64,000 nt of DNA, from contig DATNFU010000019.1 of NCBI GenBank assembly GCA_035606235.1, positions 9,270 to 73,269 on the forward strand, in the 5' to 3' direction. Shown here in pieces: positions 23,800 to 32,200 of this stretch. Made by a program: the position numbers and the translations under genes. The notes below the pieces were generated by a model that did no database searches, was not told the origin of the DNA, and saw nothing but the letters and a program-made list of their open reading frames with translations. Positions within the stretch are counted from its first letter, which is position 1, and every line of letters starts with the position of its first letter. The DNA comes from 66-474 sp035606235 (lineage in GTDB: Bacteria; Pseudomonadota; Gammaproteobacteria; Xanthomonadales; Rhodanobacteraceae).

Positions 23800-25218
23800 T
23801 CAGTGCTTCGTTGCCGCAGGCGCAGTCACCGGATGGGCCAGCGCCAGCCCCTTCAGCACGTGCAGCGCTTCCGAAAGTGCGTAATCGTCCACCGCGAGTT
23901 TCCCCGCGTCGCTTGCGAGCGTCGCGTCGATCTGCTGCGTCCCTGCCAGATGATTTGGCAGATCGCTTTCATGTTCGTCATCCGCCGGCGCGCCGGCGGC
24001 GGGCGTGCTGACGGTAAGATTACCGAGCGCGATGTCGGGCGTGATGCCGGCGGCCTGGATCGAAGCGCCGTCCGGCGTGTAGTAGCGCGCGGTGGTCAGC
24101 TTGACCGCTTCGTCGTTCGACAGCGGCAGGATGGTCTGCACCGAACCCTTGCCGAAAGTGCGCTGGCCCATCAGTAGCGCGCGATGATCGTCTTTCAGCG
24201 CGCCGGCCACGATCTCCGCGGCGGAAGCGGTGCCATTGTCCACCAGCACCACCATCGGCGCGCCGTTCAACACATCCCCGGGCGTGGCGCTGAAGTGCAG
24301 GTCGGCTTCCTTGAGCCTGCCCTTGGTGGTGACGATGATGCCGGAATCCAGAAACGCATCGCTGACGCCGACCGCCGCGGTCAGCAGCCCGCCGGGATTG
24401 GAGCGCAGATCCAGCACCGCGCCGCGCAGCGGACCTTCTTTCTTCTGCAAGGCATCGAGGTCGTGATCGAGATCACCGGCGGTATCTTCCTGAAACTGGC
24501 TGATGCGGATGTAGACGTAGCCCGGCTCCAGCATGCGCGCCTTGACGCTGCCGATGTGGATGCGCTCGCGTGTCAGCGGAATCGTCACCGGCGCCTTCGC
24601 ATCCGTGTGCAGGATGCCAAGCGTGATCGTGCTGCCCGGCGGCCCGCGCAATTGCTTGACCGCGGCGTCCAGCGCGTCGGGTTGCACGCTCTTGCCGTCG
24701 ATCGAAACGATCACGTCGCCCGCCTTGATGCCGGCGCGCGCGGCGGGCGTGCCATCGATCGGCGACACGATGCGCAATTGATCATTGAGTTGCGCCACCT
24801 CGATGCCGAGCCCGGAATACGCGCCGGTGGTGTCCTCGGTGAGATCCTTGAGATCGCTGGTGTCGAGATATTCGCTGTGCGGATCGAGCCCGGCGAGCAT
24901 GCCGCGAATCGCCGAACGCATCAGGGTCTTGTCGTCCACCTTGTCGACATACGCCTGCTTGACCATCGCATAAACGCGGGTGAAGGCCTGGATATCGGCA
25001 AGGTCGGGCATGTCCGTGTTCGCCGCCGCAGCCACCGAACGCGCGGCCGCGGGCGTACTCACCACTTCCGGCGGCGCTTTCGACGAGGCAGGCGCGGGCG
25101 CGACCGATGGCGCGGGTTGATGCGCCGGCGGCGCGGCGAACACGAAGCCGCTGATGGCAAGCAGCGGCAGGCAAAGCAGACGGAAGGAAACGGACATGGA
25201 GGCGATACCGGCAAGCAT
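23800..25218 (-). CDS. ctpA: S41 family carboxy-terminal processing protease
   Basis: Periplasmic tail-specific protease of 472 aa. It has a signal peptide (about residues 8-30), a Pro/Ala-rich linker and an N-terminal helical part. A PDZ domain spans about 135-210 (IVSPIDGTPAARAGIKAGDVIVSIDG), followed by the S41 core with nucleophile S332 in NGTASAAE and general base K357 in RTFGKGSVQ. It degrades or matures envelope proteins, often murein hydrolases. The adjacent envC on the same strand, 214 nt upstream, fits a cell-wall remodelling context, as in other gammaproteobacteria. ATG 25218 is preferred: CATAAT (25226-25231) stands 7 nt before it without a Shine-Dalgarno. ATG 25197 would also leave an intact signal peptide. 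Confidence 0.93.
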   Translation of the reverse strand: MLAGIASMSVSFRLLCLPLLAISGFVFAAPPAHQPAPSVAPAPASSKAPPEVVSTPAAARSVAAAANTDMPDLADIQAFTRVYAMVKQAYVDKVDDKTLMRSAIRGMLAGLDPHSEYLDTSDLKDLTEDTTGAYSGLGIEVAQLNDQLRIVSPIDGTPAARAGIKAGDVIVSIDGKSVQPDALDAAVKQLRGPPGSTITLGILHTDAKAPVTIPLTRERIHIGSVKARMLEPGYVYIRISQFQEDTAGDLDHDLDALQKKEGPLRGAVLDLRSNPGGLLTAAVGVSDAFLDSGIIVTTKGRLKEADLHFSATPGDVLNGAPMVVLVDNGTASAAEIVAGALKDDHRALLMGQRTFGKGSVQTILPLSNDEAVKLTTARYYTPDGASIQAAGITPDIALGNLTVSTPAAGAPADDEHESDLPNHLAGTQQIDATLASDAGKLAVDDYALSEALHVLKGLALAHPVTAPAATKH

Positions 25219-25432
25219 TGCGCCGATTATGCGGCAGTCTCGTGAGAAACGTGTTCACAGGATCCTCAATCTGGTGCAGCCGTGGTCCCGGTGGCTTCGA
25301 GGTAAGGCGAATCAGGATCAATGTCGCTGGATTTCGCGTTCGCTTTCCCGGCTGGCGCGGAAAAGAGCCCGGAATGACGACCGGGGCGTACTGCTTCCGC
25401 CACACGACGCGGGCATGCCTTGGCCGGGAAAA

Positions 25433-26611
25433 TCAGTGCCTGGCGGATAACCACTGCCTCGCATCTACCGGTTGGCCATCCTTGCGAATTTCAAAATAGG
25501 CACCGGCCTGATCCTGCCCGCGGCCGACGCTCGCGATCGCCTGTCCGGGCTTGACCCAGTCGCCAACTTCCACCAGTGCGGCTTCGTTGTTGCCATACAG
25601 GCTCATGTAGCCGCCGCCGTGATCCACGATCACCAGCATGCCGAAACCGCGCATGAAATCCGCCCAGGCCACGCGCCCGTACGCAATCGCGTGGACGCTG
25701 GTGCCGGGCTTGGCTGCGATCAGCAGACCGTGCTCCAGCACACCGCTCCCACGGTGGCTGGCGCCGTTGCCCGGCCAGGGCAGGTCGCCTTTCAGTTGCG
25801 CGAACGGCCGCTCGCCGCCGAGTTGCTTGGGGATGTCGGCGAATACGTCGCGCAATTTCTTCAGCAGTTGATCCAGTGCCTGCTGATCGCGCTGCAATGC
25901 AAGCAGTTTGTCGCGCTGCTGCGCCAATTGCGCGTCAGCCGCGGCCAGCAGACGCTGTTGCGCATCGCGCGCCTGCTCCAGCGTTTGTGCTTGCGCGGCA
26001 CGCTGATCGCGTTGCGCCCGCAATGCCGCCTGATCGGCCTGGATGCCAAGCTTCAACTGGTCCAGCCGGGTGACATCGCCGAGCAGCGCGCGGATGCGCT
26101 GCACGCGATCGCGCTGGAAATAACGCGAATAGGCCAGCGCGCGCGCGATTCGCGCGACATCCTGATCGCCCAGCAGCATGGAGAGATCGCCGCCGCGGTT
26201 CAGCGCATAGGCGGCACGCAGCAGTTGCGCCAGCGCTTGGCGCTGGCCGGAAAGCTTCCGTTCCAACTCCGCGCGCTGGCCTTGCAGTTGCGCCAACCCC
26301 TGTGCTTTGGCTTCGATCGCCGCATCGGTTTCGTGCAGCGCGCGTGCGGCATTGTTCAATTGCTGCGCCTGGTTGCCAAGCGTGGCATTGATCTGATCGC
26401 GCTGTGCGGCGGTGTCGCGCTGTTGCTGCGCCAGTTGCGCGATCTGCGCGCGCACCGCCTCCAGCCTCGCCTGCGCTTGCGCCTGTTGCGCCTCGCGCTG
26501 CGCATCGTCGGATTGGGCGTGGGCGGGTTCGCCGAAGGCAATCAGCGCGAGCGCAAACAGCAGCGCATACCCAAGATAGTGCATCGGGGACTTTCGGTGC
26601 GGATTCGACAT
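25433..26611 (-). CDS. envC: murein hydrolase activator EnvC
   Basis: Periplasmic activator of septal amidases during cell separation, 392 aa. A signal peptide ends near AHAQ (about residue 32 from this start). A long coiled coil of about 220 residues, rich in Gln/Ala/Arg, is followed by a C-terminal LytM/M23 domain of about 110 residues. The M23 metal ligands are missing: the first histidine motif reads EHGLLIAA and the final HxH is replaced by GAYFEI. It is therefore a non-enzymatic activator, as in EnvC. ATG 26611 has CATACT 8 nt upstream and no Shine-Dalgarno; ATG 26584 is an alternative. A TGA-terminated frame extends to 26692 without support. It neighbours ctpA. Confidence 0.92.
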   Translation of the reverse strand: MSNPHRKSPMHYLGYALLFALALIAFGEPAHAQSDDAQREAQQAQAQARLEAVRAQIAQLAQQQRDTAAQRDQINATLGNQAQQLNNAARALHETDAAIEAKAQGLAQLQGQRAELERKLSGQRQALAQLLRAAYALNRGGDLSMLLGDQDVARIARALAYSRYFQRDRVQRIRALLGDVTRLDQLKLGIQADQAALRAQRDQRAAQAQTLEQARDAQQRLLAAADAQLAQQRDKLLALQRDQQALDQLLKKLRDVFADIPKQLGGERPFAQLKGDLPWPGNGASHRGSGVLEHGLLIAAKPGTSVHAIAYGRVAWADFMRGFGMLVIVDHGGGYMSLYGNNEAALVEVGDWVKPGQAIASVGRGQDQAGAYFEIRKDGQPVDARQWLSARH

Positions 26612-26825
26612 GCGCGGCAAGTATGGCGGGTCGCGCTCGCTCCCATGCAGGATGCCACTCATGGCCTTGGCTCTGGTCGCGAGCACGCTCACTCCTAGAA
26701 AGCGGCGGTTGCCGAGATTGCGTGGAGGGCAACCGAGCGCTTACGCGATACTGAACCGCATCGCGCGCTCGATTGAGCGACCGCCGCCGGATGGCGCGCC
26801 CGGCGCCGCGACCGCCTGCGCAGGA

Positions 26826-29240
26826 TCAAGCATCGATCCACAACGCCAACGTGTCCAGCGCCTTCGCCAGCGAACGTTCGTTGCTGCGCGCGGCTTCCAG
26901 GTCGTGCGCGCGCGCGGCGGTCTCCACGGCATCGGCGCTGGCGCGCACGTCACGCGCGCCCACCAGCGCCGCTGCGCCTTTCAGCCGGTGCGCCTCGCGG
27001 GCGACATCCGCGTCGATTCCGGCGAGCAGTGCGGCGCGCAGCGCCTGCCGGTCGCGCCGCGCGCTCTCCAGGAAATCGTGCAGCAGATTGCGCGCCAGCA
27101 CCCGATCGTCGCCGGCGATCTCGTTCAATACGGCATGTTCGATCGGCGCCGCCGGCGCGCTCATGATGTCGGTGAGAGGGTTGATGAATGCTTCGACATT
27201 GGGCGGAGGCATCGCTGTGGCCGTGGGCGACGCCTGATCGAAGGCGATCCGCGGCAGCCAGCGATGCAATGTCGCCGCCAGTTGCGCGATCCGAAGCGGC
27301 TTGCCGAGAAAATCGTCCATGCCCGCTTCCAGGCAACGCTCGGGCTCGCCCTTGCTGACGTTGGCGGTAATCGCGATGATCGGCGTGCGCGTGCGCCGCT
27401 CCTGGCGCTCGATGTCGCGAATCGCGGCGGTCAGTTGATAGCCATCCATGTGCGGCATGTGGATATCGGCCAGCACCAACGCGTAGCGCCCGCTCTTCCA
27501 GCGATCCAGCGCGTCCTCGCCATCGAAGCTGGTCTCGCAGGCGTAACCCGCGCGCGCCAGTTGCCGGGTCAGCACTTCGCGATTGGTCGGGTGATCGTCC
27601 ACGACCAGGATCAAACTTCGTTCGCGCTCGGCTTCTTCCACGCTCGGCAACGGCCGGGTCGGGAAGGATTCCTCGCGATGCTCCTCGTGCTCCGCGGCGA
27701 CGTTGGCCGGGTCGCCCAGCGCAAGGATCACGATCAGACTGAAAGTGCTGCCCGCGCCCGGCTTGCTGGACAGCTCGATCTGCGCGTCCATCAACTGCGC
27801 GAGTTGCCGGCAGATCGCAAGGCCCAGGCCGGTGCCGCCGAATTGCCGCGCGGTACCGCTGTCGGCTTGCGAAAACGGCTGGAACAATTGCGCGCGCTGA
27901 TCCTCGCTGATGCCGATGCCGCTGTCGCGTACCCGCAGCGCAATGCGGTGGCGGTTGTCCGACAAGGTTTCCACTATTTCCGCGCGCACGGTCACGCCGC
28001 CGTTCAGCGTGAACTTCAGCGCGTTGGACAGAAAATTGGAAAGCACCTGCCGCAATCGCAACGGATCGGCGATGTAGGCCGGCGCGAGAGCCTCGTCCAG
28101 CGCGAGCTCCAGCGTCAGACCCTTGCTGGAAGCGATGCCCAGAAAATTGTGCACGGTGTGGCTCAGCAGCCGGCGCAAATCCACCGTTTCCGCCGAGAGT
28201 TGCATGCGGCCGGCCTCGATCTTGGAAAAATCCAGGATGTCGCCGATGATCTGCAACAGGCTTTGCGCTGAACTCTGCACGATGTTGACGCAGCGCCGCT
28301 GCTCGGCGTCGAGCCGGGTGTGTTCCAGCAATTCCAGCATGCCGGTGATGCCAATCATCGGCGTGCGGATCTCGTGGCTCATGGCCGCGAGGAACGAGCT
28401 CTTGGCGCGACTGGCTTCCTGCGCACGCGCTTCGCTCATCCGCAACTCCTCTGCGTTGCGCTTGATGTCCTGCCGCATGCGCAGGAAGCCATCCATCACC
28501 TCGCCGATCTGGCCCGGCACGCGCGCGCCGGGATGCACGTCGAAATCGCCCGTGCGCATTGCCAGCGCCAGTCGCACCATCTGCTCGATGCCGCGATAAA
28601 TGTTGCGCAGTACGCGCCGCCCGGCGAAGGCCACGATCAAGAGCGCCAGCGCGGACAGCCCCAACCGCCACCACGACAACTCGCGCGCGTGCGCCGCGTC
28701 ATCCTGCAGCGCGGCTTCGGCCGTCAGAATTTTCAGATCCGAAAGCAGGCCGAGATCGCCCAGGAGCGGATCGAAGGCCGGAAACAATTCATGGTCTGCA
28801 AACTGGCCGAGGCCCGCCATGTCGTTGGCCAGCAGATGTTGGCGCAGGTGCGCCACCGCCAGGTCGGCACGCGCGCGTTCGACGTCAATCCGCGCCAGCA
28901 GCGCCCGTTGCTGCGGCGGCAGCGCCTCGGCATGCAGCGCGGCGACTGCTTGCGCGATGCGGGCGCGCTCGCCGTCGAGCGTGCGCACGCCGGCATCCCA
29001 GCTCATCAGGTGGTTGCGCACCTTGAAGGTGATGCCGATCAGGTCGATGCCGTAGGCGTCGGTCAGCGCAGTGACTTCGCTCTGGCCGCCCAGCGCGTTG
29101 TCGTAAAGACGCGTAAGTGTGGTCTCGTGGCTGCGTTGATAGATCTCATCCAGCACGATCACGCTGGCACCGGCAGCCAGCAGCACGCCGAACAGCAACG
29201 ACAGTTGCCTGCGCACGGTCCAGAAGCGGTTGGCGCTCAC
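26826..29240 (-). CDS. hybrid sensor histidine kinase with REC and HPt domains
   Basis: Multi-step phosphorelay kinase of 804 aa. The order is a membrane helix (about 12-32), a four-helix-bundle-like periplasmic domain (33-185), a second helix (about 190-208), HAMP (210-262), and HisKA with H289 in AAMSHEIRTPM. HATPase (SNALKF; DSGIGI; GGTGLGLAI), a receiver with D592 in LVLADIHMPHMDG and a C-terminal HPt with H751 in AHRLKGAAALVGA complete it. All relay residues are present. It resembles BarA/RocS/BvgS kinases. The adjacent REC-EAL gene, 138 nt downstream of the stop position on the map and transcribed first on this strand, is the likely partner. The signal is unknown. Confidence 0.94.
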   Translation of the reverse strand: MSANRFWTVRRQLSLLFGVLLAAGASVIVLDEIYQRSHETTLTRLYDNALGGQSEVTALTDAYGIDLIGITFKVRNHLMSWDAGVRTLDGERARIAQAVAALHAEALPPQQRALLARIDVERARADLAVAHLRQHLLANDMAGLGQFADHELFPAFDPLLGDLGLLSDLKILTAEAALQDDAAHARELSWWRLGLSALALLIVAFAGRRVLRNIYRGIEQMVRLALAMRTGDFDVHPGARVPGQIGEVMDGFLRMRQDIKRNAEELRMSEARAQEASRAKSSFLAAMSHEIRTPMIGITGMLELLEHTRLDAEQRRCVNIVQSSAQSLLQIIGDILDFSKIEAGRMQLSAETVDLRRLLSHTVHNFLGIASSKGLTLELALDEALAPAYIADPLRLRQVLSNFLSNALKFTLNGGVTVRAEIVETLSDNRHRIALRVRDSGIGISEDQRAQLFQPFSQADSGTARQFGGTGLGLAICRQLAQLMDAQIELSSKPGAGSTFSLIVILALGDPANVAAEHEEHREESFPTRPLPSVEEAERERSLILVVDDHPTNREVLTRQLARAGYACETSFDGEDALDRWKSGRYALVLADIHMPHMDGYQLTAAIRDIERQERRTRTPIIAITANVSKGEPERCLEAGMDDFLGKPLRIAQLAATLHRWLPRIAFDQASPTATAMPPPNVEAFINPLTDIMSAPAAPIEHAVLNEIAGDDRVLARNLLHDFLESARRDRQALRAALLAGIDADVAREAHRLKGAAALVGARDVRASADAVETAARAHDLEAARSNERSLAKALDTLALWIDA

Positions 29241-29258
29241 GACGCACCCTCTGTTGCA

Positions 29259-29278
29259 GGAGCGCGCTTGCGGGCGAC
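29259..29278. repeat. REP-like element, single copy
   Basis: GGAGCGCGCTTGCGGGCGAC matches the elements at 21513 and 23708. It lies between the REC-EAL gene and the hybrid kinase gene. Confidence 0.5.
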
Positions 29279-29378
29279 TGTGACTTGCCGCGAACCTTGC
29301 CTGGAGTACCTGCCGATCGGCATTCCCGCCCCATCCTCACGCGATACTTTGGCATCGCGCAAGCGCAGCGGCCTCGAC

Positions 29379-30575
29379 CTACGCATGCGACCTGCGCCAC
29401 TGCTGCACCAGCGTCGGCAACTCTTCGCCCGGCACCGCCATGCCGATCAGCGCGCCTTGCGCGCGCGTGCAGTCGAGTTCGGCCAGCATCTGCCACTCCT
29501 CCATCGTCTGCACGCCTTCGGCCACCGTGGTCAGGCCCAGCTTGTGGCCGAGCCCCAGGCTTGCCTCCACCACGGCGCGCCGCCGAGGTTCGTCGATGGC
29601 GCCGTTGATGAAGCTCTGGTCTATCTTCAATTCCGTCACCGGCAATTGCGCCAGTTGCGTCAGCGACGACCAGCCGGTGCCGAAATCGTCCACCGACAGG
29701 CCGAAGCCCTTCAGGCGCAGCCGCGCCAGCACGTTCAGCACTTTCGCCGCTTCGTGCATCACCGCACTCTCGGTGATCTCGAGCGTCACGTCCCGCGGTT
29801 CGATCCCCGCGTGCTGCGCGATTGCCTGATAACGATCGGCCGCGGCGATGTCGGCCAGGTTGTGCATGGATACATTCACCGAGACATGCAGATCCAAACC
29901 TTCTGCTTGCCAGCGCTTTCGCCACGCGCAGGCCTGCGCCAGCATGCGTTCGGTCAACGCGTCGATCAGGTTGGCGCGTTCCAGTTCCGGGATGAAGCGC
30001 AGCGGTGGAATCTGCCTGCCGTCGTGCTGCCAGCGCGCCAGCGCCTCCACGCCGATGACGAAGCCGCTGCCGATCGCGACCTGGGGCTGAAACCACGGCA
30101 CGAACGCATCGTGCGCCAGTGCCTCGGCAAGCAGGCCCTCGTTGATCTCGATCTCGCCCTCGTCGCCGCGCGGCTCCTCGCGTTGGAAGAACAGCTCAAG
30201 CGTCTGTTCCAGCTTCGCGGTGGTCAGCGGCTTTTCCAGCGTGCCGAGTACGCGCAAGCCGGAGGCGCGCGCCATGATCTGCACAGTATTGAGCAACGCG
30301 GGATCCAGTGCGGTCAGCACCACCACCGCCTGGGCCAAGCGCTCGCGAGCGACGTGGCCGATGAATTCGATGCCGTCCATGCGCGGCAGATCGAGATCCA
30401 CCAGCACCACATCGATCGGCCGCGGCTGGGCGGCGAGCAGAGTCAACGCGCCGCGTCCGTCGGAGGCCTCGTGCACCCGTGCTACGCCGAGCTGTTTCAA
30501 CAGCCGCAGAGCGACTGCGCGCTGGAATGCGTGATCCTCGACCACCAGCACCGATAAAGCATCGAGCTTCGACAT
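29379..30575 (-). CDS. response regulator with EAL domain (c-di-GMP phosphodiesterase)
   Basis: RocR/VieA-like regulator of 398 aa. The N-terminal receiver (residues 7-125) has phospho-acceptor D60 in DVVLVDLDLPRMDG and K115 in LEKP. The EAL domain (about 148-390) keeps the catalytic signature: E177-A-L, the VNVS asparagine, EITES, DDFGTGWSS, KIDQSF and EGVQT. It should therefore hydrolyse c-di-GMP under control of phosphorylation. ATG 30575 follows GGGGGCGA; the frame to 30644 has no support. It lies upstream of the hybrid HPt kinase on the same strand, forming a likely Roc-type pair linking a membrane signal to c-di-GMP breakdown. Confidence 0.92.
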   Translation of the reverse strand: MSKLDALSVLVVEDHAFQRAVALRLLKQLGVARVHEASDGRGALTLLAAQPRPIDVVLVDLDLPRMDGIEFIGHVARERLAQAVVVLTALDPALLNTVQIMARASGLRVLGTLEKPLTTAKLEQTLELFFQREEPRGDEGEIEINEGLLAEALAHDAFVPWFQPQVAIGSGFVIGVEALARWQHDGRQIPPLRFIPELERANLIDALTERMLAQACAWRKRWQAEGLDLHVSVNVSMHNLADIAAADRYQAIAQHAGIEPRDVTLEITESAVMHEAAKVLNVLARLRLKGFGLSVDDFGTGWSSLTQLAQLPVTELKIDQSFINGAIDEPRRRAVVEASLGLGHKLGLTTVAEGVQTMEEWQMLAELDCTRAQGALIGMAVPGEELPTLVQQWRRSHA

Positions 30576-30784
30576 TCGCGTCGCCCCCTTCGCCGGGGTA
30601 GGCGAGCTTGCCCACGACAGACCGTGGCCGATCGCCGCAAGCACGCTCTACACCTTCTTTGAAGCATCATACGTGCCGCAGTGCCGCGCGCAACTTCATC
30701 GAGCGCGAACGGGTTGGCGTCGATGCTAAAGTTTGCAGTGTCTGCGCGTCAGCGTGCCTGGCGTATGCCGAAGGTACTAATCGG

Positions 30785-32140
30785 ATGCAAATTGCGACCG
30801 GAGAAGCCGCTGCACCGCGCACCCCCGCCATGCTGGTGAAAGCAGCCACTGCGTTGGTGCGGCGAGGCGAAGCCGCGCGGGCTTTGCCGCCGCTGTTGTC
30901 GCTGCCGCCGGAGACGATCCGCAGCGCCGAGGTCGCGCTGCGGGCCGGTGGGCTGTGCCTGTGGCTGCACCGCTTGCCGGAGGCGGCCGCATTCCTGCGG
31001 CGCGCGGCGGTGCTGGCCCCGGCCGATCCGCAGGTGCGTGCCGCACGCGCTGAATGTCGCGCCTTGCGCATGCGACCGGAAATCTGGCGCACGGCCGGTG
31101 ATGTCCTGCGCGCGCAACTGCAGCGGCTGGCGCAGCCGCCGCGTGCAGCGACACCGCCGGAACACGTGCACATCGTCTGCAAGCTGGACACCCTGGGCGG
31201 CAGCGAACGTCGCGCACTCAATCTTTATCGCAGCCTGCGCCCACATGTGCCGACCACCCTGTGGTCCACGCTGCCGGCGAGCAGCGCAATCGCGGAACCT
31301 GTTCGGCTGATCACCGCTGGCGCGGTGCCGCAGGGCGGCACGCTGGTCATGAGCGGCACTTATTACCGTTGCGGCGAGTGGCTGCGGACCGCGCGCTTCG
31401 AGCGGGTGGTGATCTGCCACAACCTCAGCGAGCAGTACGCCAATCTGGGCTACCGGCTGTCGCGGCTGGAAGCGAATCTTTCCCGCCCGAGCGTTGCGCT
31501 GACCTTTCCGTCGCGGATGTTCCGCGATCTCACCGGGTTGCCCGGCGCGGTGGAATATTCGCCGGTGGATACCAGCGTGTTCTGCCCCCGCGTACCGCGT
31601 GCGCCCGAGCGCAAGTTGCTGTGCATCGGCCGGCATGGGCGCGCCTGGAGCTTCAAGTTCCATCCCAATGACCCGGCCCTGTTCCGGGCGCTGCTGGCTC
31701 GCGGGCACCGCATTCGAATCCTCGGTGGCAGCGCGATTGCGCCGGCATTCGTCCAGGATCGCGGAGCGTTGCCGGAATTGCTGGAGGCCGGTGCGCTCGA
31801 TGCGGCAAGCTTTCTCGACGGGCTGGATGTGTTTCTCTACCGCAAGCATCCACAGTTCGTGGAAACCGGCGGCACGGTCATTCTGGAGGCGATGGCGATG
31901 GCGTTGCCGGTGGTGGTGTTCGGCGAGGACTGCGGTCACGCGGAATTGATCGAGGATGGCCGCAACGGCTTTCTGGTGTCCAGCGAGGCCGAAGCTTGCG
32001 CGCGGATAGATGCCTTGCATGCCGATCCCGCCCTGCGCGTGCGACTCGGCGACGCCGCGCGCGCAACCATCCTGGAGTTGATACATCGGCAGCAGCGGGA
32101 ACTGCTCGACTTCTATCTGGAGCGCCGTACCGCGCAGTGA
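30785..32140 (+). CDS. glycosyltransferase (GT4-like) with N-terminal TPR-like region
   Basis: Protein of 451 aa. Residues about 15-110 form Ala/Leu-rich helical repeats resembling tetratricopeptide units (LHRLPEAAAFLRRAAVLAPADPQ). From about 128 a GT-B fold follows: HIVCKLDTLGGSERRALNLY (nucleotide-sugar glycosyltransferase entry loop), TFPSRMFRDLTG, and the C-terminal donor-binding signature FVETGGTVILEAMAMALPVVVFGEDCGHAELI with a conserved Glu. The acceptor and sugar are unknown; surface polysaccharide or glycolipid synthesis is plausible. The start is ATG 30785 after AAGG; an upstream extension to 30608 crosses the divergent promoter region with the EAL gene. Confidence 0.8.
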   Translation: MQIATGEAAAPRTPAMLVKAATALVRRGEAARALPPLLSLPPETIRSAEVALRAGGLCLWLHRLPEAAAFLRRAAVLAPADPQVRAARAECRALRMRPEIWRTAGDVLRAQLQRLAQPPRAATPPEHVHIVCKLDTLGGSERRALNLYRSLRPHVPTTLWSTLPASSAIAEPVRLITAGAVPQGGTLVMSGTYYRCGEWLRTARFERVVICHNLSEQYANLGYRLSRLEANLSRPSVALTFPSRMFRDLTGLPGAVEYSPVDTSVFCPRVPRAPERKLLCIGRHGRAWSFKFHPNDPALFRALLARGHRIRILGGSAIAPAFVQDRGALPELLEAGALDAASFLDGLDVFLYRKHPQFVETGGTVILEAMAMALPVVVFGEDCGHAELIEDGRNGFLVSSEAEACARIDALHADPALRVRLGDAARATILELIHRQQRELLDFYLERRTAQ

Positions 32141-32200
32141 TTCAAGCCGAACGCATTCGCGCATAATGCGCGGGCCCTGGCTGGCTGCGAACAGGCCTTA

